Part shown: one piece after another, positions 15,951 to 23,952 of the stretch
Numbering within the stretch: position 1 is the first letter of the stretch
How the letters are laid out: every line of letters begins with the position of its first letter
Assembly (NCBI GenBank): GCA_900696515.1
Contig: CAADGK010000073.1
Span: 1-38,177 of the forward strand
From: an uncultured Nitrosospira sp.
GTDB taxonomy: Bacteria > Nitrospirota > Nitrospiria > Nitrospirales > Nitrospiraceae
Direction: 5' to 3'
DNA: 38,177 bases
The notes under the pieces: model-generated
Told to the model about the DNA's origin: nothing
The model's input: only the letters and a program-made list of their open reading frames with translations
The model's database searches: none
Translations under genes and position numbers: made by a program

Positions 15951-16359
15951 AGGTGCTGACCTCCAGAGATTCTTCTCGCTCACCGCGAGGCCATGATATT
16001 TTGATGCGCACCTCCCGAACGAACTCGAGCGGCGTCGGCGCGATGGTGCGTATCCACCGGTAACCGACTGCCCGTGGAACCGCCTGGAGCGCGGTGTGCG
16101 ATCCCAGCGGCAGGGGCGAGAATTCCCCCACGGTTTCGCCGACGGGATACTGGCCGGTAAGTTCGACCTCCAGGAGTTTTTCCTGTGCCAGCAGGGTTGC
16201 GGCGGTGAGCTCGGCGGCTCGGCTTTGGAGATCGAGATCGAAGTTTCTCAGGCCCAGGAGGACAGGCAGTGCGATGGCCAGCAAGGCGATGGCCAGCAGC
16301 ACTTCGAGCAGCGTGAATCCCTGCTCACCGCTTCCGGGGTGGTACGTCGCGGACGTCAT
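15922..16359 (-). CDS. gspI: GspI, minor pseudopilin of type II secretion
   Basis: 145 residues. The leader ends GEQG, followed by FTLLEVLLAIALLAIALPVLLGL with Glu at mature position 5. The size and the downstream ALQAVPRAVGYRW/REVRIKISWPRGE pattern fit GspI, the first pseudopilin of the tip complex. The ATG overlaps the gspH stop by four bases, so the two are coupled. The gene then overlaps gspJ. The call is secure. Confidence 0.93.
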   Translation of the reverse strand: MTSATYHPGSGEQGFTLLEVLLAIALLAIALPVLLGLRNFDLDLQSRAAELTAATLLAQEKLLEVELTGQYPVGETVGEFSPLPLGSHTALQAVPRAVGYRWIRTIAPTPLEFVREVRIKISWPRGEREESLEVSTYVLATRLPS

Positions 16360-17153
16360 CGCGCCGCCCGTGGGGCCGGAGGCCCTCCCTGCGCCGTTCC
16401 ACCGCCAGGCTGGACGCTCGCTTTCAAGAGGATTTTGACGCGATCCGGGATAATACGGTTCGGAGGCGGATCAAAGCGTTCATCGCTGACCCGGATGGCT
16501 CCGGTCAGAGAATCAACCGCCAGGCCTAACAGATTATTTCTGTTGTCCATGAGATACATGGTGACCGGTTCGATCCGCCCGTTGGGAAAGAACGTCACGC
16601 CGACTCGTCCCGACAGGCGTTTGTCCTGTCCGATGGAGATCTCGGTCAAGCGGATCGACTCCGGAAGCGGTCGCGGCAGTTTCCATGCGGGATCCAGCGG
16701 AAGGCGTTCTTCTTTTCCTTCCACCACCATCATCCAGTAGAGTCCCTGGTCCAGATCCAGGTAGAGCTTGAGCGGTGTTTGATCGGTAGACGCCTGGCCC
16801 TGGACGGTGCGAAGCACGCCGACCAGTTTTCTTCCGGTGGAGCGCAGGTCCTCCTCAAAACTGATGCGGGGTAAGACCACGGCCAGGACGCCGCCCAGCA
16901 GAAACAAGGCGATCAGCATTTCCAGAAGAGTAAAGCCGGCGGAAGAGCGTAAGGAGTGAAGGGTGAAGGGTGAAGGGGAATGGGGAATGGAGAATGGAGA
17001 GTGGGGAGTGGAGAGTTGAGAATGGAGAGTGGGGAAAGGAGAATGGATCAGGGACTGGTCGATAGTCCGGCGTGACAAGCGAGAAATGCGCAACTCGCGT
17101 GACGGACAAGTCCGGTCTCTGCCTGTCTCGCTTGTCCCGCCCATCCGGCTCAT
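16356..17153 (-). CDS. gspH: GspH, minor pseudopilin with a repeat-encoded leader
   Basis: The mature part begins FTLLEMLIALFLLGG after SSAG, with Glu at position 5. A ~170-residue body follows with RSTGRKLVGVLRTVQGQAS and LYLDLDQGLYW, typical of GspH. The start is a problem. There is no ATG, GTG or TTG within 30 codons of the cleavage site. The nearest ATGs are at 17144 and 17153, just after the gspG stop, which gives a leader of about 70 residues. Much of that leader (LIHSPFPTLHSQLSTPHSPF and onward) is translated from short tandem repeats. TTG codons nearer the site are alternatives, as are ATT codons within the repeat. The gene overlaps gspI by four bases. The product is sure; the start is not. 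Confidence 0.85.
   Translation of the reverse strand: MSRMGGTSETGRDRTCPSRELRISRLSRRTIDQSLIHSPFPTLHSQLSTPHSPFSIPHSPSPFTLHSLRSSAGFTLLEMLIALFLLGGVLAVVLPRISFEEDLRSTGRKLVGVLRTVQGQASTDQTPLKLYLDLDQGLYWMMVVEGKEERLPLDPAWKLPRPLPESIRLTEISIGQDKRLSGRVGVTFFPNGRIEPVTMYLMDNRNNLLGLAVDSLTGAIRVSDERFDPPPNRIIPDRVKILLKASVQPGGGTAQGGPPAPRAAR
16948..17152. repeat. Low-complexity repeat tract in the gspH leader region
   Basis: GGAGTGAAGGGTGAAGGG and GGAATGGAGAATGGAGAG units from about 16951 to 17045, then a type B-like part (GACAAGCGAGAAATGCGC and CTGTCTCGCTTGTCCCGC) to about 17152. It lies between gspG and the mature part of gspH and is open in the gspH frame. Confidence 0.7.
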
Positions 17154-17206
17154 CTCGCTATAGCGGTCGCATGGCCATCGCCCATCGCCCGTCGGCCATT
17201 GACCTG

Positions 17207-17761
17207 TTACTCTTTGTCCAGATTCCAATTGGTGATGTCGGCGTTGACGCCCTCGCCCCCGACTTCTCCGTCGGTACCGAGCGAGGTGACTTCGTAATCG
17301 AGCTTTTGATCCGCCCGTTGGACTGGGCTGAGATACTTGTAGGGATTTCCCCATGGATCTTCCGGCAATTTGGGGAGATAGCCGCCGATCTTCCATTTCT
17401 TGGGAACGACCCCGACGGATGGTCTTTCAACCAGCGCCTTGAGGCCCTGTTCCGTGGTGGGGTAGATGCCGTTGTCCAGTTTATAGAGCTGGAGCGCCCC
17501 TTCGATATTGCGGATCTGGACTTTGGCCGCCGTGCGCTTGGCATCGTCGGTCCGCCCCATGATGCGGGGGACGACCAGCGCCGCGAGAATGGCCAAAATG
17601 GCCACGACGACCATGATTTCGATGAAGGTAAAGCCGCGATCATCGTAAAGAGGACAGCGTGAGGGGTAAGGGGTGAGGGGTGAGGGGTGAAGGCCGGAAT
17701 CCCCCTGCTTCCGTCCCCGCAGTCCTGCCTGTTGATCGGTGGTCTGTTCTTGTTCGCTCAT
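17207..17761 (-). CDS. gspG: GspG, major pseudopilin of type II secretion
   Basis: 184 residues from the ATG at 17761, chosen because AGGGAGG stands six bases before it; an ATG at 17797 is in frame. The mature part begins FTFIEIMVVVAILAILAALV after DDRG, with Glu5, then PRIMGRTDDAKRTAAKVQI and the DNGIYPTTEQGLKALV block that defines GspG. The C-terminal WGNPYKYLSP and DGEVGGEG segments include the calcium-site region. It polymerises into the pseudopilus that pushes substrates through the outer membrane pore. The 43-residue leader is long for the family (usually under 15), and part of it comes from a GGGGTGAGGGGT repeat. Product secure. Confidence 0.95.
   Translation of the reverse strand: MSEQEQTTDQQAGLRGRKQGDSGLHPSPLTPYPSRCPLYDDRGFTFIEIMVVVAILAILAALVVPRIMGRTDDAKRTAAKVQIRNIEGALQLYKLDNGIYPTTEQGLKALVERPSVGVVPKKWKIGGYLPKLPEDPWGNPYKYLSPVQRADQKLDYEVTSLGTDGEVGGEGVNADITNWNLDKE
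17659..17692. repeat. GGGTGAGG tandem repeat in the gspG leader
   Basis: Tandem GTGAGGGGTAAGG/GGTGAGGGGTGAGG units, four to five copies. On the coding strand they give the HPSPLTPYPS stretch of the GspG leader peptide. Confidence 0.7.
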
Positions 17762-17819
17762 CGAGTGCCTCCCTGTTCCTTTCTGCTCATCACTCATCCC
17801 TGCTCCCTCGGCCCGCTCA

Positions 17820-19058
17820 TTAATGCACCATTTGGCCCATCTCGAAGATGGGCAGCAAAATCGCGACCACGATGAAAAACACGATGACGCCCATCACGAG
17901 AATCATGATCGGTTCCATCAGTGAGGTCAACCGCGTAATAACCCGTTCGACCTCGCCGTCATAGATGTGGCTCACCCGGCGCAGCATTTCCTCCATCTCG
18001 CCGCTCTTCTCTCCGACGGCGATCATGTGTGTGACGAGGGCGGGGAATTCCCCGCTCCGCTTCAACGGATCCGCGATCGTTTCCCCCTCACGGATGTTTT
18101 GTCTGGCGGATTCGACCGTTTCCTCGAGAATCCGGTTGTTCATGACGCGTTTGGAGACATCCAACGCATCGAGCAACTGCACGCCGCTCGCCAACATGGT
18201 GGACAAGGTGCTCGTCAGTCTGGAGATGGACACCATCCGCGCCACGTCTCCGATCAGCGGGAGTTTCAACGTCAGACGGTCCACCGCCATGCGGCCCCGA
18301 TCCGTGCGGGCGAATCGTCGGACCCCGTAGAGTCCGCCGAGCACCAGCCCGATCAGCACCATCCAATAGTCCGAGAAGAACTGGCTGATCGACATCAAGG
18401 CGACCGTCGGCCAGGGCAAGGCCTGTTTTTGCTGGGCGAAGACCTGCGTGATCTTGGGCACGACGAAGGTAATGAGGAAAAACAGGATCACCGTTCCGAT
18501 GACCAGCATGATGACCGGATAGAGCATGGCATTGGTGACTTTGGTCCGGAGGGCTTGCTGTTTTTCCAGAAACTCCGCCAGCCGGAACAAGATCTGATCG
18601 AGGGCGCCGCTCGCTTCACCGGCCCGCACCATGTGGACATAGATGGGCGAAAAGTCCTTGTCGTAGGTTTCCAAGACCGCGCTCAACGCCTTTCCGCCGC
18701 GAACTTGTTCCCGGATGTCGGCGAGGAGGGATTTGATGGGCTTTTTTTCGGCTTGATCGACGAGCACGCCCAGGGCGTCGACCAGCGGCAGGCCGGCGAC
18801 GAGCAGCGTGGCAAACTGCCGGGTGAGCAGAGAGAGGTCGTTGCCCGTGAGGACGGATGACCGGCCGATGATGCGGGATGGTTTCGTGCGACTCGCGGTC
18901 GGTGTCCGAGCGGACGCCTGTCCCTGCTCGACGACGTCGGTCGGGTAGATGCCGTCTTTGCGAAGTTTCAACCGCGCGACTTTGACGTTTTCGGCGTCGA
19001 CGATTCCCGCCGCCGTCCCGCCGTCGCTCCGGTACCCTTGGTACTGATACACAGGCAC
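17820..19058 (-). CDS. gspF: GspF, inner membrane platform protein of type II secretion
   Basis: 412 residues, normal for the family, with a GTG start (MPVYQYQGY). It has two homologous GspF/PilC repeats, at about 68-195 and 270-395, each with a GE.SG.L-type motif (RAGEASGALDQIL; AVGEKSGEMEEML). Membrane segments lie at about 178-202, 228-246 and 383-406. It is the polytopic core of the inner membrane platform and is thought to couple the GspE ATPase to pseudopilus assembly. A repeat-filled gap of 224 bases separates it from gspE. The call is secure. Confidence 0.96.
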   Translation of the reverse strand: MPVYQYQGYRSDGGTAAGIVDAENVKVARLKLRKDGIYPTDVVEQGQASARTPTASRTKPSRIIGRSSVLTGNDLSLLTRQFATLLVAGLPLVDALGVLVDQAEKKPIKSLLADIREQVRGGKALSAVLETYDKDFSPIYVHMVRAGEASGALDQILFRLAEFLEKQQALRTKVTNAMLYPVIMLVIGTVILFFLITFVVPKITQVFAQQKQALPWPTVALMSISQFFSDYWMVLIGLVLGGLYGVRRFARTDRGRMAVDRLTLKLPLIGDVARMVSISRLTSTLSTMLASGVQLLDALDVSKRVMNNRILEETVESARQNIREGETIADPLKRSGEFPALVTHMIAVGEKSGEMEEMLRRVSHIYDGEVERVITRLTSLMEPIMILVMGVIVFFIVVAILLPIFEMGQMVH

Positions 19059-19072
19059 GTTACTGCACTCCG

Positions 19073-19275
19073 GTGTGAGGGGTTATGCGTTGAAGAGTGA
19101 GAGGTCTGAGGTCAGATGCTTCTGCGTCATGCCTCCAACGTCCAATCTCACGCTGTCCCTGGTCGGACTCGTCTGTCTGGTCTCTCTCGTCTATCTTGTC
19201 GACCAAACAGACCAGATAGACGAGACTGACCAGAGAGACCAATACGCTTCACGTTTCACGAATGACGCTTCACGT
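19073..19275. repeat. Type B plus type C hairpins between gspE and gspF
   Basis: A type B-like element with GAGAGGTCTGAGG and GCCTCCAACGTCC lies at 19073-19152. A long type C inverted repeat follows at 19158-19240: GGTCTCTCTCGTCTATCTTG on the left against CAGATAGACGAGACTGACC and AGAGAGACC on the right. It closes with CGCTTCACGTTTCACG, a type B arm. Confidence 0.75.
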
Positions 19276-19282
19276 CGCCTTC

Positions 19283-21061
19283 TCAGACGTCGATTTCCTG
19301 TTGCGTAATCCGCATGACTTCTTCCAGCGTGGTGTGGCCGTGGATGACTCGCTCCACGCCCTCTTGCTTCAACGTCACCATGCCTTTGGCGACCGCCGTC
19401 TGTTTGATGGCCGTCGAGTCCGCCTTGCCGCCGATGAGTCGCCGGATGTCATCGTCCAGCACCATCAACTCAAAGATGCCGGTTCGCCCGCGATAGCCGG
19501 TCTGGGAACAGGCGGGGCAGCCCGCTCCTCGATAGAGTGTCACCGCCGATCCGGGGGGCAAGTCCAGCCGGCTCAGCTCGTCCTCACTGGCCCGATAGGG
19601 GCGCTTGCAATCGGGACAAATTCGCCTGAGTAGCCGTTGGGCAAGCACGGCGACGACCGAGGAGGCGACGAGAAAGGGCTCGATGCCCATGTCGATGAGG
19701 CGCGTGGCTGCGCTCGCGGCGTCGTTCGTATGGAGGGTCGAAAACACCAGATGTCCGGTGAGCGAGGCGTGAATGGCGATTTCCGCCGTTTCACGGTCGC
19801 GGATTTCGCCGATCATGATCACATCGGGATCCTGCCGGAGAATCGACCGCAGCCCGGCGGCGAACGTCAGATTGATCTTCGGGTTGACCTGCATTTGTCC
19901 GATGCCGAGCAGCTGGTATTCGACCGGATCCTCGACGGTGATGATGTTCTTGTCCGGCGAGTTGATGTGGCTCAGCGCGGCATACAGCGTGGTCGTCTTG
20001 CCGCTTCCCGTGGGGCCGGTGACGAGGATGATCCCGTGCGCCAGTTGAATGAGCTGGTGAATGACGGTCAGGCGTTCTTTTGAAAAGCCCATCTCGGAGA
20101 GATTGAGCAGGCGATTTTCTTTTTCCAGCAACCGCAGCACGACCCGTTCGCCATGGGAGGTGGGGAGGACGGATACGCGGAGATCCACGTCCTTTCCGGC
20201 GGTCCGGATCGCGAACCGGCCGTCCTGCGGCAGGCGTTTCTCGGCGATGTTCAGGCCGGCCATGATCTTGAGGCGCGCGATGATGCTGGCTTGCAAATGT
20301 TTGGGCGGCGTGAGGACCGGATAGAGGACGCCGTCGATCCGATAGCGGATCACCAATCCCCGTTCGAACGATTCAAAGTGGATATCGCTGGCCCGTTGCC
20401 GGACGGCTTGAAACAAGACGGAGTTGACCAGCCGGATGATCGGCGCCTCGTCGGTCGCATCGAGCAGGTCTTGCGGCTCGTCCAGCTCGTGGGCCAGCTG
20501 GTCGAGGCTTTCGTTCGCCGCGATGTCTTCCATCACCTCCTCGGCGCCCGCCGGATTCGCAATGTCGTCGTAGGCTCGATTGAGCCTCGCGAGGAGTGCG
20601 ACACTGCTGGTCAGGACCGGCGCGATCGGTTTCCCGAGGAGCAGGCGAAGATCGTCCATGGCGACGGTTTCCAGCGGATCGCTGGATGCCGTGAGGATGG
20701 TCCCGTTTTCCTCGCGCATCGGCAGAACCCGGTATCGCCGGCAAAAGGCGATCGGCACCTTTTTGATGACCTCGTGATCGACGTGGGTGCCGTCGAGATG
20801 GGGGATCCAGGTCATGTCGAATTGCAGGGCCAGCCCTTCCAGCACCTGTTCTTCGCGCAGCGCGCGCAGATGCAGCAGCACCTCTCCCAACCGGCCGCCT
20901 TTCTCCCGCTGGTAGGCGAGGGCTTCCTCCAGCTTCGACTCCGAGAGGCGACATTTCTCCCTGAGAATCTCTCCCAGGCGGGGCCGCGTCACACTGACCG
21001 CGGGTTGTTGCTGTTCGTCTTGTTCAGACACCGGTACCCTGACCTCTTCCCCGTGAGTCAC
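19283..21061 (-). CDS. gspE: GspE, type II secretion ATPase
   Basis: 592 residues from a GTG at 21061; a GTG at 21031 (VSEQDEQQQ) with an AGG-rich upstream is a good alternative. An N-terminal MshEN/T2SSE-N domain (about 25-160, LGEILREKCRLSESKLEEAL) binds GspL. The ATPase part has Walker A GPTGSGKTTT near residue 347, an Asp box (ITVEDPVEYQ), Walker B (DVIMIGEIRDRETAEIA) and a His box (HLVFSTLHTNDA). A tetracysteine zinc site follows (CPDC near 481, CPAC near 515). It powers pseudopilus assembly from the cytoplasm. The zinc site and gene context favour GspE over PilB. A gap of 248 bases to gspC holds a type A repeat and no gspD. The call is secure. Confidence 0.96.
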   Translation of the reverse strand: MTHGEEVRVPVSEQDEQQQPAVSVTRPRLGEILREKCRLSESKLEEALAYQREKGGRLGEVLLHLRALREEQVLEGLALQFDMTWIPHLDGTHVDHEVIKKVPIAFCRRYRVLPMREENGTILTASSDPLETVAMDDLRLLLGKPIAPVLTSSVALLARLNRAYDDIANPAGAEEVMEDIAANESLDQLAHELDEPQDLLDATDEAPIIRLVNSVLFQAVRQRASDIHFESFERGLVIRYRIDGVLYPVLTPPKHLQASIIARLKIMAGLNIAEKRLPQDGRFAIRTAGKDVDLRVSVLPTSHGERVVLRLLEKENRLLNLSEMGFSKERLTVIHQLIQLAHGIILVTGPTGSGKTTTLYAALSHINSPDKNIITVEDPVEYQLLGIGQMQVNPKINLTFAAGLRSILRQDPDVIMIGEIRDRETAEIAIHASLTGHLVFSTLHTNDAASAATRLIDMGIEPFLVASSVVAVLAQRLLRRICPDCKRPYRASEDELSRLDLPPGSAVTLYRGAGCPACSQTGYRGRTGIFELMVLDDDIRRLIGGKADSTAIKQTAVAKGMVTLKQEGVERVIHGHTTLEEVMRITQQEIDV

Positions 21062-21208
21062 GTTCTGGATTGGGGGCGTGCTCTTGGGTCTCTCTCTTTC
21101 TCACGCAAAGATACTCTCCCTGATGACGGCCTGGCAAGGACATGGAGAAATTATTCCAGAAAATCGAGGTGTTAGACATTCCGTTTCTGAGGTGTGGTTG
21201 GTGAAGGC

Positions 21209-21300
21209 TCAAGTTTCAGGTTTCATGTTTCAGGGATTTAGGTATTGATCGGAAAATAAGAAATCCGCAACCTGAAACCTGAAACAACAAACTTGAAATT
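21209..21300. repeat. Type A hairpin repeat between gspC and gspE
   Basis: TCAAGTTTCAGGTTTCATG left arm, loop with TTGATCGGAAAA (21245-21256), CCTGAAACCTGAAAC and CTTGAAAT right arm. It stands where gspD is commonly found. Confidence 0.8.
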
Positions 21301-21309
21301 TGTGTAGGA

Positions 21310-22230
21310 TCAGCGGAGGTCGTACGTGATGGTTGAACGTTGATTGTTTCTGACCAGATCGAGTTTGACCGTTTGCTCGTTCTTGAGTTGCTGAAGCAGG
21401 CTCAGCATGGTACTGGGATCTCGAATATCGACGCCGTTGACGCGCTGCAGCACGTCTCCGGCCTGCACCCCGATCTTTTCGTAAAAACTCGCGGGTGCGA
21501 CATATTCCATACGAAATCCGTTGACGGCTCCGTTGACCGTGTTCGGCACGGCCCGCGCCTGAGAGAGCAGTTTCGGCAGATCGTTCATGGCCTGTTCCAC
21601 TTCACGGCGGTCCACGGTTTTACGGAGCGGCGCCGTGGGGGCGGCGCCCGCCTGGGAATTGGGCATGGTGCCGGGAGGTCCGTTCAGCGCGGCCTGACCG
21701 TCCGGGATTCCCGACTCCAGCACCTCTTCGACGTTGCCTTGACGGATGACGATCCCGTTTCGACGGATTTCGGTGACTTCACCGAGGTCGAGCACGGAGT
21801 CATGCAGGTGATACAACGATTGCTGTTTGGATGCGAGGTCTTCGACGATGGCAAAGACGCCCCGTTCATCGCCGAGTACCGTGCCGATCAAGCGCAGCTT
21901 CGTCGCCAGTCCGAGGGAGGCTCGAACGACCGGGCCGTTGGGGCCGCGTCGGCCGGTCGTGGTGCCACCGGTCGCTCCGGTTTCCGTCGGCGGTGGAAGC
22001 ACAAAGAGGCCGCTGGCACGAATCTGCTCCATGGCCTGTGCCGGCGAATAGGCTGCGAGCAACGGCGCACTTGCGGAGGCGTCACTCCCGGATCCCGCAG
22101 CCCCTTCCGGAATCACATAGAGGGTGTCGGCCACAAACGCGTTGATGGTATGTGCGATCAGCAGGCCGCCGGCGATGAGCGTCAGGGCCAACCCGATCCT
22201 CCGTATCTGTTGAGGGGCGACTGTTGCCAT
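21310..22230 (-). CDS. gspC: GspC, type II secretion protein with PDZ domain
   Basis: 306 residues. A single membrane segment at about 12-36 is followed by a flexible stretch and the HR domain (about 105-170, LRLIGTVLGDERGVFAIVED), which contacts the secretin in known systems. A Pro/Ala linker leads to a C-terminal PDZ domain (about 212-306, KIGVQAGDVLQRVNGVDIRD). It links the inner membrane platform to the outer membrane pore and may help choose substrates. It is the first gene of the operon, read away from gmd across a 167-base gap. The usual next gene, gspD, is missing here. The call is secure. Confidence 0.93.
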   Translation of the reverse strand: MATVAPQQIRRIGLALTLIAGGLLIAHTINAFVADTLYVIPEGAAGSGSDASASAPLLAAYSPAQAMEQIRASGLFVLPPPTETGATGGTTTGRRGPNGPVVRASLGLATKLRLIGTVLGDERGVFAIVEDLASKQQSLYHLHDSVLDLGEVTEIRRNGIVIRQGNVEEVLESGIPDGQAALNGPPGTMPNSQAGAAPTAPLRKTVDRREVEQAMNDLPKLLSQARAVPNTVNGAVNGFRMEYVAPASFYEKIGVQAGDVLQRVNGVDIRDPSTMLSLLQQLKNEQTVKLDLVRNNQRSTITYDLR

Positions 22231-22333
22231 GGACCTGTCTCTATTTCACAGGAGTCTCCGACAGGGTATCGTACTTGGACCCTCCCGAAGACTGCAAGGA
22301 TCTTTTATTAACAATCTGTTTACCTGCTTTCAG

Positions 22334-22362
22334 TAGACAAGTCGATCGAAGCACGTAATAAT
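22334..22362 (+). promoter_or_regulatory. Candidate sigma-70 promoter for gmd
   Basis: TAGACA at 22334-22339 and AATAAT at 22357-22362, 17 bases apart (TAATAA at 22356 gives 16). It lies 36 bases before the GTG start, in the gap between divergent gspC and gmd. Confidence 0.35.
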
Positions 22363-22397
22363 CCGGTCTCCCTTTCCTGCTCAGGGAGACTGCATAC

Positions 22398-23414
22398 GTG
22401 AAAAAAGCATTGATCACCGGCATTACCGGTCAAGACGGGTCCTATCTGTCGGAATTTCTCCTCGGGCGAGGGTACGAAGTCTACGGCATTATCCGCCGCT
22501 CGAGCTCCTTTAATACGGGGCGTATCGATCCGATCTATGAGGATCCGCATGTGCCGCATCGCCGTCTCCATCTGGTCTACGGCGATCTGAACGACGCCAG
22601 CTCCCTGAACCGGATCTTGCGTACCGTCCAGCCGGATGAAATTTACAACCTGGGCGCCCAGAGTCACGTCCGGGTCAGCTTTGATATTCCGGAATATACG
22701 GGCGAGATCACGGGACTCGGCACGATTCGCTTACTCGAAGCCATTCGAGAGTCAGGGCTCAAGCCGAAATTCTACCAGGCCTCCTCCAGCGAGATGTTCG
22801 GCAAGGTGCTGGAGGTGCCGCAGAAGGAAACGACGCCGTTCTATCCCAGAAGTCCGTACGGCGCCGCAAAGGTCTACTCCTACTGGATCACCGTCAATTA
22901 CCGCGAGGCCTACAATCTCTTTGCGTGCAACGGCATTCTCTTCAATCACGAATCGCCGCGGCGCGGGGAAACCTTTGTCACGCGGAAGATCACCAAGGCG
23001 GCCGCCCGGATCAAGCTCGGCATCCAACAAGAGGTGTTTCTCGGTAATCTCGATGCGAAGCGAGACTGGGGCTATGCCGGGGACTATGTCGAGGCGATGT
23101 GGATGATGCTGCAAGCTCCGACTCCCGATGACTATGTCATTGCCACGGGGGAGACTCATACGGTCAAGGAAATGCTTGAACTGGCCTTTGATCGTCTGCA
23201 ACTGGATTGGAAGAAACACGTGAAGATCGATGCGACCTACTACCGCCCGACGGAAGTCGATCTCCTCATCGGGGACGCGAGCAAGGCGAAGACACAACTC
23301 GGCTGGCAGCCCAAAGTCGGATTTGAAGAATTAATCGCCATGATGGTGGATGCGGATTTGACTGCTGAGAAGGAACGGTTGGATGGGACCAGGAAGAGAG
23401 GGTTGGAGGTTTGA
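22398..23414 (+). CDS. gmd: GDP-mannose 4,6-dehydratase
   Basis: 338 residues with a GTG start; CAGGGAGA 8-15 bases before it supports this. It converts GDP-mannose to GDP-4-keto-6-deoxymannose, the first step to GDP-fucose and related sugars. The NADP-binding motif [10 protein letters not shown] is at 8-17. The active site shows SSSEMFG and YGAAK (SDR Tyr-x3-Lys), and [16 protein letters not shown] is a Gmd hallmark. The last residues (RKRGLEV) and the stop come from a repeat arm at 23397-23423, so the original C-terminus may have been altered. GDP-fucose synthase lies downstream, separated by a four-helix-bundle gene. The call is secure. Confidence 0.97.
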   Translation: MKKALITGITGQDGSYLSEFLLGRGYEVYGIIRRSSSFNTGRIDPIYEDPHVPHRRLHLVYGDLNDASSLNRILRTVQPDEIYNLGAQSHVRVSFDIPEYTGEITGLGTIRLLEAIRESGLKPKFYQASSSEMFGKVLEVPQKETTPFYPRSPYGAAKVYSYWITVNYREAYNLFACNGILFNHESPRRGETFVTRKITKAAARIKLGIQQEVFLGNLDAKRDWGYAGDYVEAMWMMLQAPTPDDYVIATGETHTVKEMLELAFDRLQLDWKKHVKIDATYYRPTEVDLLIGDASKAKTQLGWQPKVGFEELIAMMVDADLTAEKERLDGTRKRGLEV

Positions 23415-23423
23415 GGTTGCAGG
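23397..23423. repeat. Type B-like repeat, left arm flanking the second four-helix-bundle gene
   Basis: GGTTGGAGGTTTGAGGTTG at about 23401-23419. It pairs with CCTCAAACCTC and CAACCTCAAAC at 23920-23950. It holds the gmd stop (23412-23414) and the first possible start of the next gene. Confidence 0.75.
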
Positions 23424-23830
23424 AGAAAGAGGGGGCGTCAGTTCCAGGATACATCCTTCCGTTTGAAAAACTTGACGTATGGCAGGAGTCTGTTGATCTT
23501 GCGGATTTCGTCCTGGGGCTCCTGGCGCATGTACCTCAAGGTAGACATTTGCGTTTGATCTCTCAAATGGAAGGGGCGGTGACATCCGTTGCACAAAATA
23601 TCGCTGAAGGGAAAGGTCGCCAACACAGAAAAGAATTCCTGCAGTATCTGAGTATTGCCCAGGGATCTCTCTATGAAGCCGTTACATTAAACGAAGTATT
23701 TGGCAGGCGACTGATCTTTTCTGAAGTTGAGTCAGTGACTATTCGGCTCCGAGCCGAAACGCTTGATCGTAAATTGAATGGATTGATGAATTCCGTAAGA
23801 GGGAAAGGACGAAGGGAAGAAGACCGTTAG
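23411..23830 (+). CDS. Four-helix-bundle protein, second copy (S23 / IVP family)
   Basis: 139 residues from a TTG at 23411 that overlaps the gmd stop (TTGA); a TTG at 23417 is also possible and there is no early ATG. Family motifs are visible: [18 protein letters not shown], then [19 protein letters not shown], then [19 protein letters not shown]. It is clearly the same family as the gene at 5517-5927 but well diverged, so the two are not a recent duplication. Related proteins occur in 23S rRNA intervening sequences, and their cellular role is not established. Like the first copy, it lies between inverted repeat arms and interrupts a pathway gene pair (gmd and the fucose synthase gene). The family call is firm; the start is uncertain. 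Confidence 0.85.
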   Translation: MRLQEKEGASVPGYILPFEKLDVWQESVDLADFVLGLLAHVPQGRHLRLISQMEGAVTSVAQNIAEGKGRQHRKEFLQYLSIAQGSLYEAVTLNEVFGRRLIFSEVESVTIRLRAETLDRKLNGLMNSVRGKGRREEDR

Positions 23831-23860
23831 GGGGATTTTGAGGGCGTAACAAGGACGTGG

Positions 23861-23950
23861 GGGTGGAGGGTACATAGTTGGAGGAAACCACCTCGAACCT
23901 CCAACGTCTGTATCTCCAGCCTCAAACCTCTATCCTTCAACCTCAAACTA
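23861..23950. repeat. Type B-like repeat, right arm and local hairpin before the fucose synthase gene
   Basis: A perfect 8-base stem GTTGGAGG (23877-23884) and CCTCCAAC (23898-23905). It is followed by CCAGCCTCAAACCTC and CTTCAACCTCAAACTA, which pair with the arm at 23401-23419 beyond the small gene. Confidence 0.75.
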
Positions 23951-23952
23951 TT

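Noticed and set aside
17154-17396. Longer GspH start inside gspG
   Set aside because: It would translate gspG codons in another frame and would give an implausible Arg-rich extension of over 150 residues before the cleavage site.
23878-23952. N-terminal extension of GDP-L-fucose synthase from a TTG
   Set aside because: The extra 25 residues ([18 protein letters not shown]) are only a translation of the repeat tract; the Rossmann fold begins right after the ATG at 23953.
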